Shown: positions 52,086 to 62,159 of the stretch, piece after piece
How the letters are laid out: every line of letters begins with the position of its first letter
Numbering within the stretch: position 1 is the stretch's first letter
Assembly: GCA_963931925.1 (NCBI GenBank)
Contig: OZ007574.1
Coordinates: 36,018,378 to 36,082,377, forward strand
DNA from: Onchidella celtica
Lineage: Eukaryota; Mollusca; Gastropoda; Systellommatophora; Onchidiidae
DNA: 64,000 bases
Direction: 5' to 3'
Notes under the pieces: model-generated
Database searches by the model: none
What the model was told of the DNA's origin: nothing
The model's input: only the letters and a program-made list of their open reading frames with translations
Position numbers and translations under genes: made by a program

Positions 52086-55000
52086 ATGGCGGAACTCCAA
52101 CAACTAATGAAGTTGGGTAAGGAACTTGGCCTGGAGGGAGAGGAGCTACGCGGCTGGATTAAAGAACAGCAGGCGGATTTGCGCGATGAGCGTGCTAAGG
52201 ATAGAGAGCGAGAAAAAGAGGCTAAGGCTCAGGAGGAGGAAAGGGAGTTTAAGCAACAGGAAAGAGAGGCTAGGGATAAAGAAGAGGAAAGAGAGTTTAA
52301 GTTAAAGGAGTTGCAACAGGAGAGGGAGTTTAAGTTAAAGGAGATAGAAGCTCAAGAACGGGAGCAGGAGATAAAGTTAAAGGAGATAGAAGCTCAAGAG
52401 CGGGAGACAGACGCGCGAGTAAGAATCGCAGAATTAGAAAGCAAAAAGAATACGCCAACGGAAACAGTTGAGCGGCAGGTACACAATAAAGGTGGCGTTA
52501 GGATTAAGCTCCCTACGTTCGACGACCGGAAGGACGACATAGACGCCTTCCTTTACAGGTTCGAACTGAACGCACAATTGCAATGGGGGGAAAATAAGGA
52601 ATTATGGGCCACGTACCTGGCGTCTCTATTGCAAGGGCGAGCGTTAACCTACTTTAAAGAGCTACAGCGCGAAGACGTGCAAGATTACGATAAGCTGAAG
52701 GCTTTGCTGCTTCGCCGATTTGCGCGTACCGAGGAATATTTCCGGGAGCAGTTTAGGCGGGCACGTGCAGATGCCAGGGAGGACTTTGCTGCCTTCGTCG
52801 CGAGACTAACGGAGTATTTCGCGAACTGGGTAGACTTGGCGCATGTGGGCGCGGATTTTGCTAAACTGAAAGACTTAATGATCCGTGACCAGCTGTACGC
52901 GTCGTGCCACAAAGATCTGGTGGCTTTCCTGAAAGAGAACGAACCCGCGACGGTGCAGGAGGCGTCTAAGTTGGCGGAAGCATACCGTACGGCACATCCG
53001 TCCAAACCAGTCGCCAGGGCGTACGTCCAAGATGCTGGATACGTCGCCGTTGTCGAAGGGTCGCCGGCAGGACTTAGGGACAGGTCGCGTCAGCGTGGTG
53101 CCTATAGTGGGCAAGCCCAGGGGCAGCGTAGGGGCTATCACCAATCACCGGCATATGGATCCGGTAAGTTTGACCGAGCAGGAGGGCTAGGTCGCGGTAA
53201 TGGCCGGGGGCGACTTGTGACCTTTGCCGATGACCGACGGCATAGGGACTCTAGTTCCGGTCGCGATGGGTCACGGGGACCCAGGCCTAGTGCAGCACAG
53301 GGAGCGGAGTGTTGGACTTGCGGACGCGTGGGTCACTTTTCACGCGAGTGTAGGGCCGCGAAGTGTTGGAACTGCGGTAGAGCGGATCACATCAGCGTGA
53401 ATTGCCCTGCAGGTAGGATAGCGGCGAACGTGGACAGTAGCTCCAGTCCATGTCCCTCAAATAAATTTCATCATGCGGCTGCGTGTGTTACATCGGACAA
53501 CGGAGGCGGACAGTATTCTAAGTGTCCCAGTTGTGAGAAGTTATTATCTTCCGGTGTTTTACCTTGTGGGAGAAAGATCCCCGTTATAAATTCATGTCAT
53601 ACAGGAGGTGGTCTTAAAATTTATCCGGGGTTTGTTGGGGACGAACCGGTCTCGGTTTTACGAGATACAGGATCTACCGTTGTGGGAGTGCATAGGGATT
53701 GCATTCGGGATTCACAGCTTACAGGTGAGACTGTCCCGTGCATCCAATTTTCGGGGGCCATTGAGAAATTACCCATGGCAAGAATAGTGATAGATACACC
53801 TTTCCTTAGCGGGGAAGTCGAAGCAGTCGTTGGTTGTTTTCCAGGCGCCCAGCTCATCATTGGGAATGTATCACGGGTAGTTTCCCCTTCCGATGAGAAC
53901 GTGCAAGCATGGTCGCAATCAAAAGGTATTGACTTTTGCGCCGCGGTCGAAACACGTCGACGGGTAGCTGATAAAGATAAGATTAGACCTTTGGCGACGC
54001 CAGCGGTCAACCTAGATATCACGCCAGAGCGCTTGGCGAGATTACAAAGGGAGGATCCATCATTAAACCCATGTTTTGGGGAAGCGCGAACCGAGAAAAC
54101 GAGGAGATATAAGAACGGGTCGTCCTCCTTTATTGTTCAGGCGGGCATTCTGTTCCGTAAGTATGTAACGGTGGCCTCCATTTCAAAGCAGGTCGTTGTG
54201 CCAGCGTTGCTGATCGCAACAGTATTGCATTTGGCACATGATGTCCCATTAGCGGGTCATATGGGGATAGCTAGAACCAAAGAAAGGGTTCTTAAAAATT
54301 TTTACTGGCCATCGATCCACAGAGATGTGCAAGTCTATTGTAAGACGTGCAGTGCGTGCCAAAAGACGACGCATAAGGGTCGTACACCCCAGGCTCCTCT
54401 TCAGAAGATCCCCACGGTCTCGGAACCGTTTAAAAAGGTCTCGATAGACCTTGTTGGCCCCATTCACCCAGCGACCGATAGGGGGAATCGATTTTTCCTA
54501 ACGGTCATATGTAATGCTACGAGATGGCCAGAGGCGGTTCCTCTGCGGACCATAACGTCTGAGGCAGTCGCGGAAGCGTTGTTCGCAATTTTCGCTAGGG
54601 TAGGAATACCAGAGCAAATTCTGTCTGATAGGGGCGCGCAATTTACGTCGCAGATGATGAAGGAATTGTTCCGCTTATTCAGCATACAACCCATCACTAC
54701 CACCCCTTATCATCCGCAGGCTAATGGCATGTGCGAGAGATTGAACTCGACGTTAAAGTCGATGCTGCGTAAGGTAGCTGCTGATCGCCCTAAAGATTGG
54801 GATAGATATATCCCTGCAGTGTCATTCGCGAACAGAGAGGTACGGCAGGAGTCAACGGGATTCTCGCCGTTCGAAATGATGTACGGTCGTAGTCCTAGGG
54901 GCCCAACTGATGTTCTTCGGGACATGATGACGTCGCCATCATCGGGAGACGATGAGCAGATTTCGGTGTTTCAGTACCTTGTTGATTTAAGAGAAAGACT

Positions 55001-56819
55001 ATCTTCAGCGCGCACTATAGCAGAAGAAGCTTCTGGTATCGCTTCGAAAAGAGCAAAAGACTATAAAGATAGAGGTTCCAAACTGAGAATTTTTAAGCCA
55101 GGAGACAAGGTCCTATTGTTGTTACCTACGGACCATAATAAGTTATTGATGACATGGAAAGGCCCTTATGTTATTGAGCGAGTTGTTTCAAAGGTAGATT
55201 ACGCTATCCACATTGATGGAGCGAGTAAGGTTTTCCATGTTAATATGCTACAGAGATTTTATGAGAGACCACAGTATCTGTGTGCACAGACAAGACCAGA
55301 GGAGACTGTCTTCTCTATTGCTTGTACGGGGGTCGTAGACCAGTTGGACTGTGACGTAAGCGACACCGAGGCGCAGGAAGAGTTACAAATTCAATTGCCG
55401 GAGTTAACTCCGACACAAGGTTACAGGGACGTAAAAATTAACCCTGACCTTACGAGTTCAAGGAGTAGGGAACTTAAGACCCTGCTAGCGTCATTCCCGG
55501 ATGTTGTTACGGATTTGCCGGGTCGCACTACGGTGATCCAGCACCAAATAAAGTTGACTTCGGATAAGCCAGTATTTCTTAGACCGTATCCGCTGCCTTT
55601 TTCTTCGAGAGATAGAGTCATAAAGGAAGTTGAGTCAATGTTGAAGTTAGATGTGATAGAACCATCAACATCGCCGTATTCATCACCCATCGTCCTCGTG
55701 AAAAAACTTGATGGATCGGTGCGGTTCTGTATTGATTTTCGAAGATTGAACACTATTACGGTAGGCGATAGGGAGCCTATTCCGTTTCAGGAGGAATTAA
55801 TAGCTTCATTGGCCGGGTCCACGTGGTTTTCCAAGATAGATTTAACGAAAGGTTATTGGGAAATCCCGCTTACTGAGGAGTCTAAACAATACACGGCGTT
55901 CCAAACGCCCATTGGATTATTCCAATTTAAGGTCATGCCATTTGGGTTGGTAAACGCGCCAGCGACGTTTGCACGATTAATGAGATTAGTGTTGAAGGAC
56001 ATACCTAATGTCGTGTCATTCTTTGACGATATAGCATGCCATACGTCGACATGGTCTGATCATATTCAGACACTAACAGTAATTTTTCAACGATTACGTC
56101 ATTTTGGGTTAACTGCTAAACCCGCAAAGATGGATTTGGCATGTCCAGAGATAATATTCTTAGGACATATTGTGGGTAGAGGTGTTCAGAGACCTGAAGT
56201 AACAAAAATTGACAAGTTGGTAGGGTTGCAAATCCCTAAAACAAAGAAACAAGTCAGAAGCTTAGTGGGAATTTTAAATTATTACAGAAAGTTCATTCCA
56301 AATTTTTCCTCCTTGTCATCTTCTTTTACTGACCTTACTAAGAAGGGACAACCCGATAAGGTCCAGTGGACGTCTGAATGTCAGACATCATTTGATAATT
56401 TGGTGACAGCATTATCATCGTCACCCATTCTGATATTACCCGATTTTCGATCTAATTTTATCCTCAGAACGGATGCGTCGGACTCTGGTGTCGGCGCTTG
56501 TCTTCTACAGGAGAAGAACGAATGTCTCCATCCTGTATGTTATGTCAGTAGGAAGTTATTGCAGAGAGAAAGAAAGTATTCTGTGATAGAGCGTGAGTGT
56601 CTTGCCATTGTCTGGTCCGTCCAGAAACTAGGACGTTATCTCATGGGACGAGAATTTTGTATCCAGACATACCACAAGCCACTGACATTTTTGTCGAAGA
56701 ATCGTTCGTCCAGCCCACGCTTGTCTAGATGGGCATTGGCTTTGCAGCCGTATACCTTCGTTATTCAACCAATTCCAGGAACCAGCAATCATATCGCCGA
56801 CTACCTTAGTCGAGCCTAG
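52086..56819 (+). CDS. Gag-Pol polyprotein of the Gmr1-type element
   Basis: A single 1577-codon ORF. Residues about 25-120 form a highly charged coiled coil rich in REREKE-type repeats. About 140-310 form a capsid domain whose C-terminal half (LKDLMIRDQLYASC, FLKENEP, EASKLAEAYR) resembles the SCAN fold. Two CCHC knuckles follow at 409-422 and 427-440. Protease has DTGS at 527. Integrase has an HHCC finger (about 713-760) and a D, D-35-E core (about 787, 848, 884; SDRGAQFTS, GMCERLNS), followed by a chromo-like PGDKVLLLLP..WKGPYVIERV segment. Reverse transcriptase has FCIDFRRLN, FGLVNAPATF and FFDD near 1313. RNase H has TDAS near 1462 and ERECLAIVW, but QTYHKPL with Tyr1529 where Asp is expected. 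Gag and Pol share one frame with no stop, so processing must be proteolytic. The ATG at 52086 starts the conserved MAEL N-terminus. Confidence 0.95.
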   Translation: MAELQQLMKLGKELGLEGEELRGWIKEQQADLRDERAKDREREKEAKAQEEEREFKQQEREARDKEEEREFKLKELQQEREFKLKEIEAQEREQEIKLKEIEAQERETDARVRIAELESKKNTPTETVERQVHNKGGVRIKLPTFDDRKDDIDAFLYRFELNAQLQWGENKELWATYLASLLQGRALTYFKELQREDVQDYDKLKALLLRRFARTEEYFREQFRRARADAREDFAAFVARLTEYFANWVDLAHVGADFAKLKDLMIRDQLYASCHKDLVAFLKENEPATVQEASKLAEAYRTAHPSKPVARAYVQDAGYVAVVEGSPAGLRDRSRQRGAYSGQAQGQRRGYHQSPAYGSGKFDRAGGLGRGNGRGRLVTFADDRRHRDSSSGRDGSRGPRPSAAQGAECWTCGRVGHFSRECRAAKCWNCGRADHISVNCPAGRIAANVDSSSSPCPSNKFHHAAACVTSDNGGGQYSKCPSCEKLLSSGVLPCGRKIPVINSCHTGGGLKIYPGFVGDEPVSVLRDTGSTVVGVHRDCIRDSQLTGETVPCIQFSGAIEKLPMARIVIDTPFLSGEVEAVVGCFPGAQLIIGNVSRVVSPSDENVQAWSQSKGIDFCAAVETRRRVADKDKIRPLATPAVNLDITPERLARLQREDPSLNPCFGEARTEKTRRYKNGSSSFIVQAGILFRKYVTVASISKQVVVPALLIATVLHLAHDVPLAGHMGIARTKERVLKNFYWPSIHRDVQVYCKTCSACQKTTHKGRTPQAPLQKIPTVSEPFKKVSIDLVGPIHPATDRGNRFFLTVICNATRWPEAVPLRTITSEAVAEALFAIFARVGIPEQILSDRGAQFTSQMMKELFRLFSIQPITTTPYHPQANGMCERLNSTLKSMLRKVAADRPKDWDRYIPAVSFANREVRQESTGFSPFEMMYGRSPRGPTDVLRDMMTSPSSGDDEQISVFQYLVDLRERLSSARTIAEEASGIASKRAKDYKDRGSKLRIFKPGDKVLLLLPTDHNKLLMTWKGPYVIERVVSKVDYAIHIDGASKVFHVNMLQRFYERPQYLCAQTRPEETVFSIACTGVVDQLDCDVSDTEAQEELQIQLPELTPTQGYRDVKINPDLTSSRSRELKTLLASFPDVVTDLPGRTTVIQHQIKLTSDKPVFLRPYPLPFSSRDRVIKEVESMLKLDVIEPSTSPYSSPIVLVKKLDGSVRFCIDFRRLNTITVGDREPIPFQEELIASLAGSTWFSKIDLTKGYWEIPLTEESKQYTAFQTPIGLFQFKVMPFGLVNAPATFARLMRLVLKDIPNVVSFFDDIACHTSTWSDHIQTLTVIFQRLRHFGLTAKPAKMDLACPEIIFLGHIVGRGVQRPEVTKIDKLVGLQIPKTKKQVRSLVGILNYYRKFIPNFSSLSSSFTDLTKKGQPDKVQWTSECQTSFDNLVTALSSSPILILPDFRSNFILRTDASDSGVGACLLQEKNECLHPVCYVSRKLLQRERKYSVIERECLAIVWSVQKLGRYLMGREFCIQTYHKPLTFLSKNRSSSPRLSRWALALQPYTFVIQPIPGTSNHIADYLSRA

Positions 56820-57154
56820 GGGAAGATTTCAGGAGCTTATACATCGGAGGACAGGAACATTGACAGGATCTGTGTGAATGAGTCGACTTTAAAATATTGA
56901 CATTATAAATATGATATGAAGAATGGTTGATAGGTTGATTGGTTTTTGATTCTGTATTAGGTATTGTGTTTAGTTAGCTATTGATGATGGGATACATATA
57001 TGCATATTGCAGGCCATATTGATCCCCATATTTTCCCCTGATTTCGGTATTTTATATACTAGGGGAACTGCTAGGTCTTTTTTTTTAGTGTACGTATTGC
57101 TCACGCTCACTCGTTGACAGTCATCTTGATGCGATTTGAAATTAATTGCATTAA

Positions 57155-57175
57155 TTTTTTTGGGGTGGGGGATGA
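57155..57175 (+). promoter_or_regulatory. Polypurine tract
   Basis: TTTTTTTGGGGTGGGGGATGA lies directly before the 3' LTR, a T-run followed by G-rich purines, the expected plus-strand priming site. Confidence 0.75.
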
Positions 57176-58055
57176 TGTCACGAGTGGAGTGAGTGCAATT
57201 AAGGGGATTGCTACAGAGCGGGTGTAGAGTAAGAAGGGCTCACAGTAGACAAGTAAGTTAAGCGTGCTGTTGTGAGTAGTGGGAGGGTCTGAATGAGGCG
57301 AAAGCGCTGTATTACTATGACTGCAAGTTAGAAGGTCCTACGGAACGGACCTGTGAATAAGAGCCCATCGGGCGGACATAAGGGGAGCAGTCGAGAAGAC
57401 TAGTGAGAGAGTCTTTCCAGTGATGACTGGTGTCGAGGGCGGGCCGCAGAGCCACCTCGATGAGCACAGGGGATAGGCCAGCATAGGGCCGGAGGCCACA
57501 CATAGGCCAGAAGTGAGGCTGTCAGTGCAGGACAGTAGAGGCACATACAGTCGTGGCAGTCAGGCCACGGACAGGGACGTAGATATGAGCGTGAATGTGA
57601 TAATGCACTATTGCCATGTTGAGGGGCGAATGTACTATTGAAATGAGAATGTACTATTGAAATGATAATGTCTATTGAAATGATAATGTGTTATTGCCCT
57701 GCTGAGGTGCTAGGGGAATGCTAAGGTGTATGACAATAGGAAGGTGATATTGAGAGACTGCGGTGCCAGTAAATTATTAATGTGCTATTAAGACCCTGAG
57801 GGGAGAGGCTGAGGCCGAAGTGCCTTTAGGAGTAACTACCGGATTGCGGATCCGAGGGAGAGTGTGTGTGAGAATAAGGCCGTTGTACGGCAGTTGAGTT
57901 CAATAATATAATGTATGTAATTGCGCTATTATCTGTATAATTATGTTTAATAAATGTGTGAGTCTGATGGATTGTTCTGTTAAGTGTTAACTTGTTTGTT
58001 CGTGATTGTTGTCCTGTCATAACTTATTACATCTCCCAGTCTGGGATTTGTGACA
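57176..58055 (+). repeat. 3' LTR
   Basis: 880 bp, offset 6912 from the 5' LTR, with the same TGTCAC..GTGACA termini and an AATAAA at 57949-57954. By eye it differs from the 5' copy only at 57439 (G for A) and 57741 (A for G). Confidence 0.96.
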
Positions 58056-58119
58056 AAGTCGGCAGAGCTGATTTTGAGAAAAACGGCTTTGAAGTGAAAA
58101 TATGGGTCCGACACAAACC

Positions 58120-58372
58120 TCCAACTTGGCTGTTGTTTAGGGGACCGTGGCATGTTACAGGGTAAACTGTAGACGAGCAGTGAACACCACTCACTATGAT
58201 CTCTATAACGGCTTTGTAATTAGACTACGGCCTCCTAACAAGATCCAAAAACTTCCGACCCGGCTGTTGCTAGGGGACCGTGGCTTGTTACAAGGTAAAC
58301 TGTAGATGAGCAGTGAACACTACTCACTATGATCTCTATAACTGCTTAGTTATTAGACTACCGTCTCCTAAC
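58120..58372 (+). repeat. Two-copy tandem repeat of about 126 bp
   Basis: Both units read GGCTGTTG(T/C)T(T)AGGGGACCGTGGC, GTTACA(G/A)GGTAAACTGTAGA, GAGCAGTGAACAC and CTCACTATGATCTCTATAAC..TTATTAGACTAC, breaking near 58246. A more diverged single copy lies at 11305-11415. It is part of the repeat into which the LTR element inserted. Confidence 0.85.
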
Positions 58373-58527
58373 AGCAATCACTCCAATATTACTTGGTCAA
58401 TTAGCTATGGCCACTAATACGATTAAATGCCGTTTTCTCAAAATCTTGTTTTAGGGGGGTCATTGTCTTCAATTTATCAGGAATGTCTTGTCTTTTATTA
58501 TATGTACAGAACTCAAAATGTCATGTT

Positions 58528-58680
58528 GCCGACTTATACCGGGTTTTCTCATGCACACTCACAATTTATTAGTCTGTGGGTCTTACTACACTGCCTTTGC
58601 GCGTTCATTTGCCACGTATGCAGTCAGTATTCACGAAACAGCAATAATCTGCACTCTGGGCAGTGATTTTAATAGTGAAC
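58528..58680 (-). repeat. Inverted copy of the LTR element's target repeat (unoccupied)
   Basis: On the minus strand it reads AATTGTGAGTGTGCATGAGAAAACCCGGTATAAGTCGGC across the position where the 5' copy (50225-50263) is interrupted by the LTR element. It therefore shows the joined site with a single AAGTC. Confidence 0.85.
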
Positions 58681-59469
58681 ACGTCGTAGGAAGTGATAAG
58701 GCCACATGATTGTGGAAAAGAAGGGCGAAATTGGCGATACAACGCAAACCTAAAAAGATACTTTTCCCCGTCCTCTCAAGTCTCCAAGTCTAAAAATGGA
58801 CCTTCCGTACACCTAAAACAAGGCATCTGTAAAATTTCAGGCAATTCAGAGCTATGTGCGCCCCGGTGGGTCTTGTTAAAAATTGAGGCAATTTAAAAAA
58901 ATATATATTCTATAGATTCCCTGGCTCCTTCTCCCCTCTGCTCTCCAGTCATTTATCTGCCATGGTAAGTTTGTTAACAGCATTCTGTGGAAGTGGCCAT
59001 TGTACGGAAATGGGTTTTGCTGATGATAATTATATAGCTGTAGACTTATCTCATGTATTTCTCTATTCGTTTTGAAATCATCTCATCTGATGTTCTTAAT
59101 TTTCCTTCGACATTTATTTTCAAGCTCCTTCATCTTGTCAGACTTAGCCATTAGATATTCATACTTTACAAAATTCTGTTTATATGCCTTAACTCTCTTC
59201 GTTCAGACCTCCAATGGAGCATGCTGTCAACACCACTGTGTTTATTATGGTACAAAAGGATATGGAAGGTAACATTGAATTTTATTTTCAAAGTTTTTCG
59301 TTTTTCTTTTGTTTTTCTTTTTTGGACGAAGGTTATAGTAACTGAACTCTTGTTTCTTCTTTTCCTTGTAGATTTCGTTTATTGTTGATTTTTTTTCTTT
59401 ATTGCCCATTTACGCTGACATGTCAAATACAGCCTCTACTCTTGTTAGGTGCCTACCAACCCAGTGCCA

Positions 59470-59476
59470 CACAGCG

Positions 59477-59520
<44 letters not shown>

Positions 59521-59747
59521 TCTCTCTCTCCCTCTCACTCTCTCTCTCTCGGTCTCTGTGTGTGTGTGTGTCTCTCTCTGTCTCTCTCTCTGTATCTCTC
59601 TCTCTCTGTAACTCTCTCTCTCTCTCTCTCTCTCTGTGTCTCTCTATCTCTCTCTCTCTCACTCTCTCGCTCTTTGTCTGTGTGTGTGTGTGTCTCTCTC
59701 TCTGTCTTTCTCTCTGTATCTCTCTCTCTCGGTCTCTCTCTCTCTGT

Positions 59748-59800
<53 letters not shown>

Positions 59801-59806
59801 TCTTCC
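59470..59806. repeat. CT/TCTG/TG-rich microsatellite tract (gene B intron 6)
   Basis: Long CT dinucleotide blocks with TCTGTAACTC and GTGTGTGTGTCTC inserts, between exons 6 and 7 of gene B. The long open frames across it are compositional. Confidence 0.92.
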
Positions 59807-60394
59807 TAATCCGGGATGGTCTCCACCTGTCCTGTTAAATTGCTGTATTCTGTCTACCTTCCTGCTTCTTCCTGGTACGATATGGCCGATATAGTGTCAA
59901 TGTGCTTTCTTCAAACTCAGACTCTATTATTTCCCACTGCATGCAGGACAACAAACAGAGTTGCCAACCTGTCGTGTCCTAAATTACAGTATCACGTGGG
60001 ACACTGACAAAAGACCTAGTGGTTACTGGAACAGAAGACAGTGGGTGTCACTACACTGCCGAGGACCCGATCTCACACCTGAATGGGGGAAAGGATGTTT
60101 GAAGGAACACAAGTGTGGCTCTTTGGAGATTCTAATGCTCTTCGTCTCTATAAAGTCTTTTTGCACAATTCTTTCTGTAATATCACATTGCAAGAAGATT
60201 GGTTTAAGAAATCAGTATGCGTCAACGAAGACCAAAACTTTACCATAATCTATACACCACCAGAATATCCATATTATTTGCAACCCAAGTGGATAGATCG
60301 ATTACCTTACGGAGGTGTAGCTAAACACATCGATTCCATACCATCTAATGGGAAACACATCGTTATTGTTCACCACTACCTTTGTCAGGATTAG

Positions 60395-62159
60395 GATTTG
60401 AATTGCCGTGCTAGGTCACGCATTGTTTATTACATGGCATCATTGATTTTAGCCAGTGCAAACGTCCTTGAACTATTCCCGTGGACAGTTTGTTTTTGTA
60501 ACGCTTTTCTTAGAGATGGAAAGAAAGTGGGTCAGGATAGAACGAATGGATAAATTAACAGTGACGATGCAGTTTTCGACCCCGTGGTTTGGGTGTACCT
60601 TAACAGGGAAAGACGGGGCGAATAAGGAGTGAAGAAATTCGTACATAAAACGTTTAGGGTGTAGAGACTTTGCGAAAGTTTTTGACATCCTAGGTCTGAC
60701 TTTGTCTGTTACTATTAATAGAATCTATTGGCGCTGCGAGCGGAGCTCGAAGTGGATGCACCAATCAAATTTGAGCAGTCACGTGAGTTGCAGAAGATAA
60801 GCGGGAGCATCTTTATGCTACCTGACTTCCATGTAGAGTTTCCAGCTACGAAGGTGGTCGGCTAGGGGTTCAGCCAGAGAGAACCAACAGACTGTTAACG
60901 TCATGTCTATGTCCTGGATAGACAATGAAAATAATCCACAGCTATTTTCTCCAGTTCCCTGAAATCGTTTCAGGGAACCAATCGTAAGTTTCATCAAAAT
61001 GATTCGAGATGATGTGAATCTGACCCTAACTTTCCAGTAGAAGTGCGACCAAAGGGATGCAAGACCATAAAGTTTTACTTGCAATTAAGATCTAGAAAGA
61101 GTGACTGATATACACATTTGTAAATTGTAATTGATGTGTCTGGATGAGGCTGGGGATTGCCAGCCCATCCTAGAACAGATCTAGATTAGATCTATCTTAA
61201 CTACGTCAGTGTGTCTTGACGGTTTGATCCTTTATAAGCAGTTAAATGAGTTAATATTGTCGTCTGAGACCTAAGTATATCATTTGTGAGATAGTAGGCA
61301 GTCTATATTTCTGAAGATGAATAATTACTAAGTAAACTGTGTATGAATCAGAATGATATAGAGTTTCAAATCTCTTAAGGATCTAGAGGAGATTTATAGT
61401 TATGTATTTTAGTATTTTCATTTGATGCTGCAATGTTGTCTTTTAATATGTAAACGATAGACGAAATTGTTAGGAATTTTAAGTAATAAATTTGTGGCCC
61501 TACAAGGTCCTTGATATAACCTACTCGAAATTGTTATTAGTGTATGTGGCATGGTATGGCAGAGTAATTTCTAAAACCTCTCGATATTTATTAAAAATGC
61601 AGTCGAACACGTAAATTGATAATTAACCATCCCCGTAAAACACGAGCACAGTAATCCCCATCTGTAACACCCTTCTTTGAACTCGTAACACTCGAGGACC
61701 CAGCTCGTAACACTGGAGAGGGACCCTTAAAGAACCTTAGATAACGCCATGCCACTTAGTTAGCTTATTTAACACCTATTGTTTTTTTATTCCATTATTT
61801 CATATTGTACTGTTGTAATATTATGTTTTCAGGTATTTTATTATAGATTCTAGAGTTTAAACAATTTGTATTAATCGAATATTTTGTATTTCAATTTCAT
61901 ATGGTGAACATCCCAACATCCCATTGACCCGTGGATACCGGCGAGGGAACCCTTTCATCATCCAGTTCTACTTCAGACAGAAATACAAGTTTGGGCTTGG
62001 AGCTATGGATTGAGGATATTTACCATCTGAATTCCTCAAAAACGAAGTTAAGTGAACCATCTATCTAACAGTCTTGGGGAGGGCGACGTACTTTCCGCTC
62101 TGTGTGTGTGTTCCAGGCCATTTTACTATTTACTATATGTTTAGTTTAAGTGCGGGAGG
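60395..62159. other. Downstream of gene B; probably includes the 5' LTR of the next element
   Basis: No exon was seen; homology to gene A stops at about 60385. Because a gag ORF with a recognisable leader follows, a 5' LTR should lie here, but no second LTR is in the window to define it. The repeated AACTCGTAACACT near 61680 and 61704 and the A/T-rich 61780-61910 are candidates for LTR sequence. Confidence 0.4.

Larger units (their letters stand above)
50264..58055 (+). mobile_element. Complete Gmr1-type Ty3/gypsy LTR retrotransposon (gene B intron 5)
   Basis: A 7792-bp element flanked by the 5-bp duplication AAGTC (50259-50263 and 58056-58060). It has two 880-bp LTRs, a tRNA-Pro-type primer site one base after the 5' LTR, a leader of about 930 bp, one gag-pol ORF and a purine tract before the 3' LTR. 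The pol order is protease, integrase, reverse transcriptase, RNase H, with integrase ahead of RT as in copia but with gypsy-type domains; this is the mark of Gmr1-like elements. Only two LTR differences were seen (50527/57439 and 50829/57741), so insertion was recent. It sits in the sense orientation in the intron of NXPE gene B, inside another repeat whose unoccupied counterpart is visible at 58528-58566. Confidence 0.95.
43749..60394 (+). pseudogene. NXPE-family gene B, tandem copy of gene A with a broken PC-esterase exon
   Basis: Seven exons match gene A in order and intron phase (2,0,0,2,2,1): 43749-43867, 45093-45840, 46751-46864, 47933-48039, 49075-49173, 59207-59268 and 59947-60394. 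Exon 1 has the same basic-plus-hydrophobic signal anchor. Exon 2 carries nine 7-residue Ser/Thr/Pro-rich repeats absent from A, then the neurexophilin-like domain (GRVDLINGYGQQR, GGDEVRAW, VEDLQNGSYKIS). Exon 7 starts in frame (ELPTCRVLNYSITWDTDKRP), but relative to A one nucleotide is missing within 60102-60116. Read as is, the frame ends at 60248 without the GDS serine; the GDSNA motif sits in the next frame. That frame stops at 60394, about 105 codons before A's end, so the D/H catalytic pair is also gone. It could still encode a neurexophilin-only protein, or the indel could be a sequence error, but the C-terminal loss is independent evidence. Confidence 0.85.

Noticed and set aside
60731..60760. 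GGCGCTGCGAGCGG as a primer binding site for the second LTR element
   Set aside because: It resembles some primer sites, but no LTR end can be defined before it and the recognisable leader lies about 1.5 kb further on.
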